A DNA stretch of 44,991 nt, from NCBI GenBank assembly GCA_013334485.1, contig JAAXXL010000016.1, positions 1 to 44,991 on the forward strand, read 5' to 3'. Numbering within the stretch: position 1 is the stretch's first letter; every line of letters starts with the position of its first letter. The translations under genes were made by a program, and so were the position numbers. The DNA is from Chlorobiaceae bacterium. GTDB lineage: Bacteria; Bacteroidota; Chlorobiia; Chlorobiales; Chlorobiaceae. Positions 26,104-35,217 of this stretch are shown piece by piece. The notes beneath the pieces are model-generated. The model ran no database searches. It saw nothing but the letters and a program-made list of their open reading frames with translations, and was not told the origin of the DNA.

Positions 26104-27159
26104 ATGATATTACCAGAGTATGGCAGGACGCTGAACGCCGAGGAATGGTCTCCGGTAATTGACGAGCTGATTGAAGGACAGCATATAGTTATTACAACAC
26201 ATGAAAACTCGGATGGTGATGGCCTTGGCAGTGAGGTTGCCCTTGCTCTGGTGCTGAAGTCTCTTGGAAAGGAGGTCTCTATTGTCAATCCGACGGAAGT
26301 CCCCCCTAACTACAGGTTTCTCAACGGGCTTTACCCCATAACTTTTTTTGACAAGAGGGATGAAGATGCAATCCAGGCCTTGTCGCTGTGCGATGTTGTC
26401 GTGCTTCTTGATGCCAATCTTTCCGACCGGATGGGCTCTCTCTGGCCGCATGTGAGCTTTTCCAAAGAGCTCGGAAGTCTGAAAATTGTCTGTGTGGATC
26501 ATCATCTTGAACCTGATGATTTTACTGATGTCATGGTGTGTGAAAACTATGCATCATCTACCGGTGAGTTGGTCTATGATCTACTCTACGCATTTCAGGA
26601 GCGCCTTGGCAGGGAACTCTTTACACCTCAAATTGCCGAAGCGCTCTATGTTGCCGTTATGACGGATACCGGCTCTTTCAGGTTTCCGAAAACAACACCC
26701 TATGTTTACCGTCTTGCCGGTGACCTTGTCAGTAAGGGTGCAGATGCTTCCGGGATTTATGACAAGGTTTACAACTCCCTTTCCTGTCAGGCGCTCAAGC
26801 TGCTTGGCGCGGCTTTGAGTGCGATTACTGTTCTTGATGATGGTGCGATTTCGTGGCTCTTTATCTCGCAGGATATGTTAAAAGCGACCGGGAGTAAACT
26901 CTTTGATACCGACCTTATCATCGGTTATCTTCTCAGTGTACCGACTGTGCGTATAGCTGTGCTTATGGTTGAAATGCAGGATGGCAGAACAAAGGCGAGT
27001 TTTCGTTCACGCGGCAATATCTATGTCAACCAGCTTGCCAAAAAGTATGGCGGTGGAGGTCACATGAATGCTGCCGGATGTCTATTCCAGTTCTCCTCTG
27101 ACAGGGCCCAGAAGGTACTGCTTGAAGATGTAAGGGCGTTTCTTGAAACAGCGGAGTAA
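26104..27159 (+). CDS. DHH-family phosphoesterase, NrnA type (nano-RNase / pAp phosphatase)
   Basis: This 351-residue cytosolic enzyme has the DHH motifs: THENSDGDGLGSEVALAL near residue 36-53 (metal-binding Asp residues), VVVLLDANLSDR near 99, and VCVDHHLEPDDF near 130 (the DHH triad). The C-terminal DHHA1 domain ends in KKYGGGGHMNAAGC near 316. NrnA proteins degrade oligoribonucleotides of two to five bases and dephosphorylate 3'-phosphoadenosine-5'-phosphate, a by-product of sulfate assimilation. The substrate preference here is inferred. It is the first gene of a plus-strand run, 37 bp before leucyl aminopeptidase. Confidence 0.9.
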   Translation: MILPEYGRTLNAEEWSPVIDELIEGQHIVITTHENSDGDGLGSEVALALVLKSLGKEVSIVNPTEVPPNYRFLNGLYPITFFDKRDEDAIQALSLCDVVVLLDANLSDRMGSLWPHVSFSKELGSLKIVCVDHHLEPDDFTDVMVCENYASSTGELVYDLLYAFQERLGRELFTPQIAEALYVAVMTDTGSFRFPKTTPYVYRLAGDLVSKGADASGIYDKVYNSLSCQALKLLGAALSAITVLDDGAISWLFISQDMLKATGSKLFDTDLIIGYLLSVPTVRIAVLMVEMQDGRTKASFRSRGNIYVNQLAKKYGGGGHMNAAGCLFQFSSDRAQKVLLEDVRAFLETAE

Positions 27160-27196
27160 TCTCTTTGTTAAAGTTCAATAATGAATAAGCCGGATT

Positions 27197-28708
27197 ATGA
27201 AAATATCAGTAACAAAAACTGAAATAGATCGTCTTGTCACCGATCTTCTCGCTCTGCCGATCAGCAAGGGTGATTTGAAAAAAGAGGCCGAAAAGCTGCT
27301 TTCCGGTCTTGAGCTTGATCAGAAGGTTTTGAAAGATTTCAAGGCTGATGCAGGAGAAGTTGTTCTGCTCTACGGTGGTTCAGGAAAATGTTCGGCTTCA
27401 CGAATTGCCTTGTTTGGAGTCGGAGAGGCCAAAACTCTTGATGACTGGCGCAAGGGTGCTCTCTCCATTGCATCCAGAGCTGTTGAACTGAAGGTTGCAA
27501 AACTTGCTGTTGACTTTTCATCTATAGATCGACTTGCCGCTGAAAGCGCTCAAAGTGTTGAAACTCTTGCCGATACGTTTGTGGCAGGATTGTTTGCCGG
27601 ATCGTATCGTTTTGATCGATTGAAAAGTGGCAAACTTGATAAAAAGAAGCCCTCGGAAAAGAAAACGGAGCTTTCCGGGATTGTGCTGAGGGTTGAAGAT
27701 GCTCTTCTTGTTGAGACTGAGAGTGGTGTTGTGTCAGGAAAAATAGTTGGTTCATGCCAGAAAATGGCGAGAGATCTGGTTAACCTTCCCGGCAATTATC
27801 TGCAGGCCGAAGATATTGCTAAAGCTGCTTCGGAGTCTGGAAAAAAATATGGATACCAGGTGACGGTCTTTCATAAAAAAGAGATTGAGTCTCTTGGTAT
27901 GGGTGGCCTGCTTGCTGTTAACAAGGGGAGTTTCTCTCCTCCGACCTTTACCATTCTTGACTATAAGCCTGAAGGGAAACCCAAAGCCGTTATTGCCCTT
28001 GTAGGAAAAGGGGTAACCTTTGATTCCGGCGGCATATCCATCAAGCCTTCCGAGAACATGGGAGAGATGAAGTCAGATATGGCTGGAGCTGCAACTGTTT
28101 TGGGCGTGGTCGAGGCAGCAGCCCGACTCTCTCTTCCTCTGCATATTATCGGCCTTGTTCCAGCTACCGACAATATGCCTGACGGCAAAGCCCAGAATCC
28201 CGGTGATGTTATTACAACCTATTCAGGGATTACCGTTGAGGTTGGCAACACTGATGCCGAGGGTCGCCTGATTCTTGCCGATGCCCTTACCTATGCCAGT
28301 GAGAAGTACAAGCCTGATGTTATCATTGATCTTGCTACCCTTACCGGGGCATGTATTGTTGCGCTTGGTTATTCCGTCGCCGGTCTTTTCAGTAACAACG
28401 ACAAGCTGGCCGATGAGATATTCCAGGCTGGTCTGCAGACGGGAGAAAAGGTGTGGCGTATGCCGCTCTGGGATCTCTATGATGAGCAGATCAAGTCTGA
28501 CGTAGCTGATTTAAGCAATACCGGTGGTCGTGGTGCCGGTTCAGTCACAGCAGCTAAATTCCTTGAGAAATTTATCAAGGAGCATAAAAATTGGGCTCAC
28601 ATTGATATTGCCGGTCCATCATTCACTCCGAAAGGCGGGGGGAAGGTTAATGGAGGAACAGGGTTCGGAGTGGCTATGCTTGTCGAACTTCTGAAGAAAT
28701 GGTCCTGA
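27197..28708 (+). CDS. pepA: Leucyl aminopeptidase (M17 family)
   Basis: This 503-residue cytosolic two-metal aminopeptidase removes N-terminal residues from peptides in protein turnover. The C-terminal catalytic domain carries [18 protein letters not shown] near residue 268 (metal-binding Lys and Asp) and [15 protein letters not shown] near 291. The hallmark [16 protein letters not shown] is near 353, and the active-site Arg and metal-binding Asp/Glu lie in that segment. The N-terminal macro-like domain spans about 1-170. The length is typical for PepA. E. coli PepA also acts as a DNA-binding recombination factor; nothing here shows that. The start ATG at 27197 follows a non-SD leader. Confidence 0.94.
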   Translation: MKISVTKTEIDRLVTDLLALPISKGDLKKEAEKLLSGLELDQKVLKDFKADAGEVVLLYGGSGKCSASRIALFGVGEAKTLDDWRKGALSIASRAVELKVAKLAVDFSSIDRLAAESAQSVETLADTFVAGLFAGSYRFDRLKSGKLDKKKPSEKKTELSGIVLRVEDALLVETESGVVSGKIVGSCQKMARDLVNLPGNYLQAEDIAKAASESGKKYGYQVTVFHKKEIESLGMGGLLAVNKGSFSPPTFTILDYKPEGKPKAVIALVGKGVTFDSGGISIKPSENMGEMKSDMAGAATVLGVVEAAARLSLPLHIIGLVPATDNMPDGKAQNPGDVITTYSGITVEVGNTDAEGRLILADALTYASEKYKPDVIIDLATLTGACIVALGYSVAGLFSNNDKLADEIFQAGLQTGEKVWRMPLWDLYDEQIKSDVADLSNTGGRGAGSVTAAKFLEKFIKEHKNWAHIDIAGPSFTPKGGGKVNGGTGFGVAMLVELLKKWS

Positions 28709-28755
28709 ACTATTTGAAATAATGCAGCAGCCAGAGCTGACAAGATGAAACAGTC

Positions 28756-29460
28756 ATGAACGCTGTAGCACAACATCCTCTCGTGATCATTCCCGGAGTT
28801 CTTTTCTGGGTTTCGCTTTATGATGGTATGAAGGATGCTCTCTCTGACTATCTTCCTGCTGAGAAAATTGCTGTAGTGCCTGTATCGCTTATTGACTGGA
28901 CCGGTTTTCCTCCTTCTCCGGAAAAGTCAACCAATCGGGTTATGATCGCTCTTCATCGGACGATCCGTGATATGGAGCGGAAATTCCCGGGGGAACCGAT
29001 CACGCTTGTCGGTCACAGCGGTGGCGGGAGTGTTGGAATGGTCTATCTGCTTGAAAAGCCTTTTCAGGGAGATAGCTACCAGTCCGGAAAGCGTATTAAA
29101 AAGCTGATAACGCTTGGTACTCCCTTTCAAACTCATGAGTATTATGCCAGGATAAAGTCGGATTTTATTTTTTCGCATCTCTCTCCTGATTTTTTTGATC
29201 GGGTTTCTGTTGTTTCTGTCGTCAGCGATAAGTATCATGGCAATTCAGAGGGAAGCTTTCGGGAAAAAATGTGTTATCAGTTTTATAAAAACGTTCTTGA
29301 TGATGGCAATGTTGCCGGTGACGGTATAGTGCCTGCAAAAAGCTGTTTTCTTGAGGGTGCTGTCAATGTAACTATTGCAGATGCCGAGCATCTTCCAACA
29401 CCGCATACCAGGTGGTATGGCACAAAAGAAGGGGTTGAACAATGGATTCAATGGCTGTAA
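28756..29460 (+). CDS. Lipase-like alpha/beta hydrolase
   Basis: This 234-residue protein starts with the hydrolase core strand [18 protein letters not shown]. The nucleophile elbow is [14 protein letters not shown] near residues 91-104, with Ser near 94 (GHSGG). A late Asp and His follow (DGIVPAKS and [13 protein letters not shown]), giving a plausible Ser-Asp-His triad. There is no signal peptide. It resembles triacylglycerol-lipase/esterase-type hydrolases of photosynthetic bacteria and cyanobacteria. The substrate is unknown. Its end overlaps the lipoprotein gene at 29442 by 19 nt in another frame, implying one transcript. Confidence 0.84.
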   Translation: MNAVAQHPLVIIPGVLFWVSLYDGMKDALSDYLPAEKIAVVPVSLIDWTGFPPSPEKSTNRVMIALHRTIRDMERKFPGEPITLVGHSGGGSVGMVYLLEKPFQGDSYQSGKRIKKLITLGTPFQTHEYYARIKSDFIFSHLSPDFFDRVSVVSVVSDKYHGNSEGSFREKMCYQFYKNVLDDGNVAGDGIVPAKSCFLEGAVNVTIADAEHLPTPHTRWYGTKEGVEQWIQWL

Positions 29461-30290
29461 AAACGAGTCGCCTCAGGGCGGCCGGAATTGTTTTTTTTGC
29501 ATTCCTTCTTATTCTGACATCGTGCAGTCAGGAAAAACCGAAACAGGACCCCCGGCAGGAGCATCTTGAATCCATGATGGCCATTCTTGCCCAGGTGCAG
29601 AAAAATCTTGGCAGGATTCAGCAGAAAGAGGCCGTTGTCGAAAGGCTTTCGACTGATATCGAAAGCAGTGACAAACAGAGTGTCGAGCAGATCGGCAAGG
29701 ATATCAGTGCCGGCATTCGTTTTATCGATTCCACTCTTGCTGCAAGCAAAAACCTGATTCGCAAACTTGAAGAGGAGAACCGCACCTCCTCCTACCGCGT
29801 TGACTCGCTCGACAAGCTGGTTTCGGAGCTTAAAATTGCTATAAATACCAAAGATGGAGAGGTCAACACCCTGAAAGGTGATGTTCGCAAACTCAACAAG
29901 CAGGTAGCCTCCCTGATGGCAACCGTTGATGTGCTTGATGAATATATCCAGGATCAGGACTCCCAGCTCTATACCTCCTACTACATTTCGGGCAGCTTCA
30001 ACGACCTTGTTTCAAAGGGTATTCTGGTGCGAATTAATCCGCTCGAGAAGCTTTTCGGCAATGAGTACCGTCTTGCGACCGACTTTAATGTCAACTATTT
30101 TAAAAAGGTTGACATAACGGAGACCCGGGATCTTTTTTTTGACAGACCGCTGAACCGCATTAAAATCGTAACGCCTCACAGTGTTGGCTCTTACGAGCTT
30201 ATTGGTGGTAAAACCTCTTCTCTCCTTCTGATTCGTGATGAGAGTGCTTTCTGGCAGAAATCCCGTTGTCTTGTGATTGTACTTGAATAA
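29442..30290 (+). CDS. Coiled-coil lipoprotein
   Basis: This 282-residue protein has a lipoprotein signal peptide (hydrophobic [14 protein letters not shown], Cys at about residue 28). Residues 35-165 form a long, charged heptad-like helical region ([31 protein letters not shown]-type spacing), likely a periplasmic coiled coil. The C-terminal 100 residues look beta-rich, with [20 protein letters not shown] followed by several short strands. I do not recognise a named family; similar lipoproteins occur in Bacteroidota. The ATG at 29442 overlaps the lipase end by 19 nt; ATG 29451 is an alternative. Precedes the UDP-glucose dehydrogenase gene by 58 bp. Confidence 0.75.
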   Translation: MDSMAVKTSRLRAAGIVFFAFLLILTSCSQEKPKQDPRQEHLESMMAILAQVQKNLGRIQQKEAVVERLSTDIESSDKQSVEQIGKDISAGIRFIDSTLAASKNLIRKLEEENRTSSYRVDSLDKLVSELKIAINTKDGEVNTLKGDVRKLNKQVASLMATVDVLDEYIQDQDSQLYTSYYISGSFNDLVSKGILVRINPLEKLFGNEYRLATDFNVNYFKKVDITETRDLFFDRPLNRIKIVTPHSVGSYELIGGKTSSLLLIRDESAFWQKSRCLVIVLE

Positions 30291-30348
30291 TTAACAGGGG
30301 TTGCCAAGCCGGTGAGTTTTGCTTGCAGAGCCCTGAAATCAATCTGTA

Positions 30349-31704
30349 ATGAAAATAACCATATTCGGATCCGGCTATGTTGGCCTTGTAACCGGAGCCT
30401 GCTTTGCTGAAGTCGGCAATGACGTTCTCTGTATTGATATTGACCAGCATAAAATTGACCGGCTTAATGAGGGGCACATTCCCATCTATGAACCCGGTCT
30501 TGAGGAAATTGTTATCGAGAACAGCCGCGCCGGCCGCCTCAAGTTCAGCTCCGATATCCGTGAGGGCGTAGAGTTCGGACTCTATCAGTTTATTGCTGTC
30601 GGCACTCCTCCTGACGAGGATGGCTCGGCAGATTTGCGTCATGTGCTCAGTGTAGCAGAAAGTATCGGTACCTATATGCAGGAGTACCGGATTGTCATCA
30701 ATAAATCAACGGTTCCTGTCGGTACTGCCGATCTTGTGCGGGAAAAAATCAGCTCGGTTCTTGCCGGACGGAGTTCGGGCGTTGATTTTGACGTGGTTTC
30801 AAACCCGGAGTTTCTCAAGGAGGGAGATGCGGTTAACGATTTCATGAAACCCGAAAGGATTGTTGTTGGTGTAGATGACCCCCGGACAAAAGAGCTGCTC
30901 CGGTTTCTCTACTCCCCGTTCAACCGCAGTCATGAGCGTTTTATAGCCATGGATATCCGTTCTGCAGAGCTGACCAAGTATGCGGCCAATGCCATGCTTG
31001 CCACAAAGATCAGCTTCATGAATGAAATTGCCAATATCGCCGAGCGGGTTGGTGCCGATGTGGAGGCTGTCAGACGGGGCATCGGTTCTGATTCGAGGAT
31101 TGGATTCTCTTTTATCTATCCCGGTGTCGGTTATGGCGGCTCCTGTTTTCCCAAGGATGTTCAGGCGCTTGAAAGAACTGCGCATAAACATGGATATCAC
31201 TCACGGATACTTCAGGCTGTCGAAGCGGTAAATGAAGATCAGAAAAGCACGATTGTCAAAAAGATCCGGTGTCATTACAGTGATCAAATTGACGGTCGTG
31301 TCTTTGCGATCTGGGGTCTCTCTTTCAAGCCCAATACTGACGATATGCGTGCGGCTCCAAGCAGAACGGTTATTGACGAGCTTTTGGCTGCAGGTGCATC
31401 AGTAAGGGTCTACGATCCTGTTGCGATGGACGAGGCACAGAGAATATACAAACAGAGAGAGGGGATCTATTATGCCTCAAATCCGGAAGATGCCGTAAAG
31501 GGATCCGATGCCCTTGTGGTTCTTACAGAGTGGCTTGTTTTCCGGAGCCCTGATTTTGAGATGATCAAAAAAGATCTCAAAAATCCGGTTGTTTTTGACG
31601 GACGCAATATCTACAATCCGGAATTTATGGAGTTATCAGGATTTACCTATTATTCCGTTGGTCGTCCTCCCCGGGGTCTGCCTGTGGCTGCTATCGGAGT
31701 CTGA
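30349..31704 (+). CDS. UDP-glucose 6-dehydrogenase
   Basis: This 451-residue enzyme oxidises UDP-glucose to UDP-glucuronate with two NAD, feeding exopolysaccharide or lipopolysaccharide synthesis. The Rossmann motif is [19 protein letters not shown] near residues 4-22. [14 protein letters not shown] is near 90, [14 protein letters not shown] near 151, and the catalytic Cys is in [16 protein letters not shown] near 259-274. [17 protein letters not shown] near 321 is the C-terminal UDP-binding segment. The family also contains UDP-N-acetylmannosamine dehydrogenases; the [16 protein letters not shown] form favours UDP-glucose. Its last 14 nt overlap the end of thiD on the other strand. Confidence 0.93.
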   Translation: MKITIFGSGYVGLVTGACFAEVGNDVLCIDIDQHKIDRLNEGHIPIYEPGLEEIVIENSRAGRLKFSSDIREGVEFGLYQFIAVGTPPDEDGSADLRHVLSVAESIGTYMQEYRIVINKSTVPVGTADLVREKISSVLAGRSSGVDFDVVSNPEFLKEGDAVNDFMKPERIVVGVDDPRTKELLRFLYSPFNRSHERFIAMDIRSAELTKYAANAMLATKISFMNEIANIAERVGADVEAVRRGIGSDSRIGFSFIYPGVGYGGSCFPKDVQALERTAHKHGYHSRILQAVEAVNEDQKSTIVKKIRCHYSDQIDGRVFAIWGLSFKPNTDDMRAAPSRTVIDELLAAGASVRVYDPVAMDEAQRIYKQREGIYYASNPEDAVKGSDALVVLTEWLVFRSPDFEMIKKDLKNPVVFDGRNIYNPEFMELSGFTYYSVGRPPRGLPVAAIGV

Positions 31705-32500
31705 AGTTATGATCAAGCGGGCCGCTGCCCTTGCCGAGCTGGCAGCAGGCCCCTGCCTTCAGGGCTTCCACGGTATATTTTTTGGCTTTTTCCACAGCAC
31801 TCTCCATCTCTTCCCCTTTTGCCATAAATGCTGCAATCGCTGAAGAGAGCGTGCAGCCGGTGCCGTGTGTGTTGAGTGTCTCAATTTTTTTTGAGCTGAA
31901 CCAGACAAATTTGTCGTTGCAGAGCAGGCAGTCACGGCACTCCTCTCCCTCAGCGTGCCCACCCTTTACAAGTACCGATGCAGCTCCGGCTTCATGCAGC
32001 ATTGATGCCGCAGCTTCGATAGCCTCATCGGTTGCGGGCTGTTGCTTCATGCCGGTCAGGATAGCGGTTTCGGGCAGGTTGGGTGTGATTAATGCCGCAA
32101 GGGGAAAGAGCTCCTCCTTCAGAACTGCGAGAGCTTCAAGAGGAAGAAGCGTTGTGCCGCCTGAAGAGCGGAGAACCGTATCAAGAATGACCGGTGGATT
32201 GTTCTTGAGCTCCCGCAGTAATCCAGCAACACACTTGATGATTGCGCCGCTGCCGAGCATGCCGATTTTCACTGCATCAATTCTGATGTCGTCGGCAATC
32301 GCCCTGAACTGCTCGCTGATGCATTGTTCTCCGAGAGGGTAGACAGCCTTTACTCCGGTTGTGTTTTGGGCTGTAACGGCGGTTATGACCGACAGGGCGT
32401 AACCGCCAAGGGCACCAACTGTTTTGATGTCTGCCTGAACTCCGGCCCCACCGCTTCCATCCGAACCTGCAATAGTCAGGACCGTTAAATAATTATTCAT
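31691..32500 (-). CDS. thiD: Hydroxymethylpyrimidine/phosphomethylpyrimidine kinase
   Basis: ThiD phosphorylates HMP twice to give HMP diphosphate, the pyrimidine half of thiamine. The ribokinase-fold start [19 protein letters not shown] is near residues 9-27, [10 protein letters not shown] near 41, and [14 protein letters not shown] near 136. The anion-hole motif [19 protein letters not shown] is near 216-234 with the catalytic Cys/Asp region. The 269-residue length is normal. The start overlaps the end of thiE by 8 nt, so both are one operon with the TenI-like gene. The 3' end overlaps the UDP-glucose dehydrogenase gene convergently by 14 nt. Confidence 0.95.
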   Translation of the reverse strand: MNNYLTVLTIAGSDGSGGAGVQADIKTVGALGGYALSVITAVTAQNTTGVKAVYPLGEQCISEQFRAIADDIRIDAVKIGMLGSGAIIKCVAGLLRELKNNPPVILDTVLRSSGGTTLLPLEALAVLKEELFPLAALITPNLPETAILTGMKQQPATDEAIEAAASMLHEAGAASVLVKGGHAEGEECRDCLLCNDKFVWFSSKKIETLNTHGTGCTLSSAIAAFMAKGEEMESAVEKAKKYTVEALKAGACCQLGKGSGPLDHNFRLR

Positions 32501-33122
32501 GAGTATTTCCCTGCTTTATTGATTTTACAAGCTCTTGTGTCGCGTTGAGAGGATCCTCAGCTCTGCTGATTGCGGAAATCACGGCAATTCCGGTAGCGCC
32601 ATGCCGGATAACAAGGGATGCATTTTCAATAGTGATGCCTCCTATGGCTATAATCGGCAGGCTGACAAGGGCTGCAACACTTCTGAGGGTTTCCGGCCCG
32701 AGAGGATTAAATTCTTTTACTTTTGAGTGTGTCGGGTAGATGTGGCCGAATCCTATGTAGTCGGCACCATCGCTTTCTGCCTGAAGTGCTTCATGCGCAG
32801 ATGATGTCGAGACGCCGATAATACGCGACTTGCCCAGGATTTTACGGGCGGCTGAAGCAGGCAAGTCCTGTTGGCCGAGGTGAACGCCATCGGCACCGCT
32901 TGCAAGGGCAATGTCGAGACGGTCATTGATAATAGAGAGTGCTCCGTACTCTTTGCAGAGAGTTGTGATTTTGACTGCCCAGGAGAAAAGCTGGTTGCTG
33001 CAAGCCGTTTTGTGCCGCAACTGGATCATGGAAGCACCACCACGGAGAGCCTTTTCTGCAAGTGAGAGCGGGCATTCAACCTCATCGGTGATGACACAGA
33101 GAAAAGGCGAGGAGGGAATCAT
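32493..33122 (-). CDS. thiE: Thiamine-phosphate synthase
   Basis: ThiE joins HMP diphosphate to the thiazole phosphate to form thiamine monophosphate. This 209-residue TIM barrel shows IQLRHKTACSNQLFSW near residue 34, SIINDRLDIALASGADGVHLGQ near 63, and GVSTSSAHEALQAESDGADY near 103. The GHIYPTHSKVK phosphate-binding segment is near 125 and IIAIGGITIENA near 155. All substrate-contacting regions are in place, so this is the better ThiE candidate of the two adjacent copies. It overlaps thiD by 8 nt and the upstream paralogue by 4 nt. Confidence 0.93.
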   Translation of the reverse strand: MIPSSPFLCVITDEVECPLSLAEKALRGGASMIQLRHKTACSNQLFSWAVKITTLCKEYGALSIINDRLDIALASGADGVHLGQQDLPASAARKILGKSRIIGVSTSSAHEALQAESDGADYIGFGHIYPTHSKVKEFNPLGPETLRSVAALVSLPIIAIGGITIENASLVIRHGATGIAVISAISRAEDPLNATQELVKSIKQGNTHE

Positions 33123-33775
33123 TGGTAAAGGGCATTATAGAATTGTTCAAGGTTCGCAGCAAACCGGGCATCATTTTCAAAGATTGAGATTCCAGCGGCG
33201 CCATACGCGCCTGCGCTTTTGCACTCCTTTATATTTTTTGGCGTTATGCCTCCCACAGCAAAGACCGGGAGTGAGGTGGACCGGCATATTGTTCCGAGTT
33301 TGTTCACTCCCTGCGGCGGCCCATATTTTCTTTTTGAGGGCGTGTCGAATACCGGGCCGAAAAGCAGGTAATCAGCACCGGATTGTTCGGCGGATAGAGC
33401 GGATTCAGGGGAGTGTACGCTGCATCCGATGATCAATTCCTGAGCAAATGGGCGAAGTTTGTCTGGCGGGCAACTCTTTTCAGGCAGATGTACTCCCTGA
33501 AGAGCAGCAGCAAGAGCTATATCTGCCCGTTCATTGATCAGGAGCCGTATTTTAGTTGAAGATGCGATTGCAGCCGCTTTGAGTGAGAGCAGAAACAACT
33601 GTTTTGCATCAAGTTGCTTTTCGCGTATCTGAACCATGCAGTCCATGGAGCGTGGAATTTGCTTAAGCTGTTCAGTCAAGAGAGATCCATCAACATGCGT
33701 TTCCCTGCCACTGCTGATCAGGAAAAGGCGCGGCAGGGGAGTGCGATGCAAGTAATTATGGGCCATATAATCCAA
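33119..33775 (-). CDS. ThiE-family paralogue (TenI or second thiamine-phosphate synthase)
   Basis: This 218-residue protein has the same TIM-barrel pattern as the next gene: VQIREKQLDAKQLFLLS near residue 47, LLINERADIALAAALQGVHLP near 76, and LIIGCSVHSPESALSAEQSG near 112. LLFGPVFDTPSKRKYGPP is near 135 and VFAVGGITPKNIKECKSAG near 170. In the family, TenI is a thiazole tautomerase. Here IREK replaces the LRHK of ThiE, and the phosphate-site loop reads FDTPSKRKYG. I infer TenI-like or divergent ThiE function. It is the first gene of the three-gene thiamine operon. I saw no TPP riboswitch in the 188 bp before it. Confidence 0.82.
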   Translation of the reverse strand: MDYMAHNYLHRTPLPRLFLISSGRETHVDGSLLTEQLKQIPRSMDCMVQIREKQLDAKQLFLLSLKAAAIASSTKIRLLINERADIALAAALQGVHLPEKSCPPDKLRPFAQELIIGCSVHSPESALSAEQSGADYLLFGPVFDTPSKRKYGPPQGVNKLGTICRSTSLPVFAVGGITPKNIKECKSAGAYGAAGISIFENDARFAANLEQFYNALYQ

Positions 33776-33963
33776 AATCCTTTGATATTTCTGGGACTAT
33801 AAATAATTTTCAGCGTAATAGCAATTGTCAATGCCATCATAAACGGTTGTTACAGCCTTCGGGATAGCTCATTCAGGGTTGTTATTTTCAGGCATTTTGT
33901 GGCCGGCATAGTGATGAAGCCAATTGTATTTAACAGTAATAAAGGGTAACCAAAGAGTTTATT

Positions 33964-34446
33964 ATGAGCAGTATTGAAGAGAAAATCATCAAATCGGGTT
34001 ATTTGCTTCCTCAGTTGCCGGCTGTTGCAGGGCTATATTCCCCTGCGATCAGAAGCGGAAATCTTGTTTTTACCTCAGGGCAACTACCTCTTCTTGATGG
34101 CAAATTGATAGAGCCCGGAGGAAAAGGAAAGGTCAATGAACAGGGCAGGGAGGATGCTTTCAATGCCTCAAGGGCAGCCCTTCTCAATGCTCTTGCTGCC
34201 ATCAAATCAGTGACAGGTACTCTTGAGAGCATTGAACGGATTGTTAAACTTACACTCTATGTTGCCAGCGATTCAGGCTTTTCCAGTCAGCATCTTGTTG
34301 CCAATGGAGCCTCTTCTCTTCTTCTTGAAATCTTCGAAGAGAGGGGAGTTCATACAAGAAGTGCTGTTGGCGTTGCGGAATTACCTCTTGACGCAAGCCT
34401 TGAAATTGAACTCATTGTTCAGTGTGATTTCAGTAAACACTCTTAG
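33964..34446 (+). CDS. RidA/YjgF-family enamine/imine deaminase
   Basis: RidA proteins hydrolyse reactive 2-aminoacrylate and related enamines released by PLP enzymes, protecting metabolism. This 160-residue protein has [22 protein letters not shown] near the N-terminus (residues 18-39), [13 protein letters not shown] near 41, and the Asn/Ala-rich [20 protein letters not shown] near 73-92. The conserved Arg near 131 is in [20 protein letters not shown], which binds the carboxylate. The slightly long form (about 150-160 residues) is the Rid subgroup with an extended loop. The family is sure, the exact substrate is not. It ends with a strong terminator. Confidence 0.9.
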   Translation: MSSIEEKIIKSGYLLPQLPAVAGLYSPAIRSGNLVFTSGQLPLLDGKLIEPGGKGKVNEQGREDAFNASRAALLNALAAIKSVTGTLESIERIVKLTLYVASDSGFSSQHLVANGASSLLLEIFEERGVHTRSAVGVAELPLDASLEIELIVQCDFSKHS

Positions 34447-34497
34447 TATAAAAGAGAAGTAAATACTACACCGCATACGTAATAAGAAATAGATAAT

Positions 34498-34547
34498 GGC
34501 CATAAGTATTGATAGAAAATATCAGTATTTATGGCCTTTTTTGTTTT
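34498..34547 (+). terminator. Rho-independent terminator of the RidA gene
   Basis: GGCCATAAGTATTGAT (34498-34513) pairs with ATCAGTATTTATGGCC (34521-34536), using two G-U pairs, around a seven-base loop. A T-run follows (34537-34542, then more T). It lies about 50 bp beyond the stop. Confidence 0.9.
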
Positions 34548-35217
34548 TATAAAAGCAAACTACTACGAGTTCAAAAAATTCATAAAATTTCAAAATAAAT
34601 ACATGATAAAAATGGTAAAAAGCAATTTTAATACTGATAGCACATCTTTTTTTGTGATAAAAAAAGATTTTTTATCACAAATAGTTTTTTTGTAAAACAA
34701 GTAAAAATTAGTTTTGGTTAAATAGCCTAATTTATTTAAATAAAAGAGATTAGATTTATTTATATGAAAATATTTTTATGTTATAATGTGTTATCATAAT
34801 TTGCCTGTGCTTTTGATTATTTATCTACTTTTTTTCTTTTGTTTCTGATATTTTTAAGCAATTTTTTTTGATTTTACCTTTTTGTTGAGTTTTGATCTAA
34901 CTCTTTTTATTATTTGATTTTCTGGTTTTTTTATTGTGTAGTGATCTGATTTTTATTGAGATTTATTTCTGTAAGAGTGGTTTATTCTTTCGTTTATGCA
35001 TCAATTTATTTTTTTTGATTTCTGCTGGCTGTTATTGTTTGGTTTGTTTTTGTTTTTATGCATAATATTCCGAACTCTTTTTTTGGTTGTTTACGCGGGA
35101 TTATGAGTCATTCGGGCCCCTGTATATTGTTTTTTTGTGATTTTGGTCTGTGATAGGTAAACTGTAATTCATCGAGCTGATACGAGTTCCCTTATCCTGT
35201 AATTAACCTTCCCTTTC
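34548..35217. other. AT-rich, T-skewed gene-free region before the S41 protease
   Basis: No credible ORF is found in these 670 bp. The first part (to about 34800) is AT-rich and A/T-balanced. From about 34801 to 35040 the plus strand is strongly T-rich: by hand I count 144 T, 38 A and 58 G+C in 240 bases. Flanking genes are near half GC. A TATAAT hexamer at 34782 might be a -10 element, but no -35 partner is obvious. The region could be a long 5' leader, a noncoding RNA locus or decayed DNA. I cannot decide among these. Confidence 0.6.
34651..34681. repeat. Perfect 14-bp AT-rich inverted repeat, 3-nt loop
   Basis: TTTGTGATAAAAAA (34651-34664) is the exact reverse complement of TTTTTTATCACAAA (34668-34681), with AGA between them. 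Either strand carries a run of six T within the stem. It follows the RidA terminator by about 100 bp and could be a second terminator, a protein-binding site or an RNA element. It is a direct observation with no assigned function. Confidence 0.75.

Noticed and set aside
25805-26107. 100-residue frame and overlapping frames in the rlmN / nrnA gap
   Set aside because: No family features, and the frame overlaps the nested palindrome and divergent starts; the region is better explained as regulatory.
31731-32342. 203-residue plus-strand frame opposite thiD
   Set aside because: Shadow of thiD, whose motifs are fully conserved.
33776-33963. Possible TPP riboswitch before the thiamine operon
   Set aside because: The conserved CTGAGA and ACCTGATC cores are absent on the minus strand; only vague similarity (TCATTCAGGG) is seen.
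34548-34800. Replication origin (AT-rich with TTATCACAA-like near-DnaA boxes)
   Set aside because: The boxes each lack one base of the TTATCCACA consensus, and no dnaA, dnaN or rpmH is nearby. AT-richness alone is not evidence.
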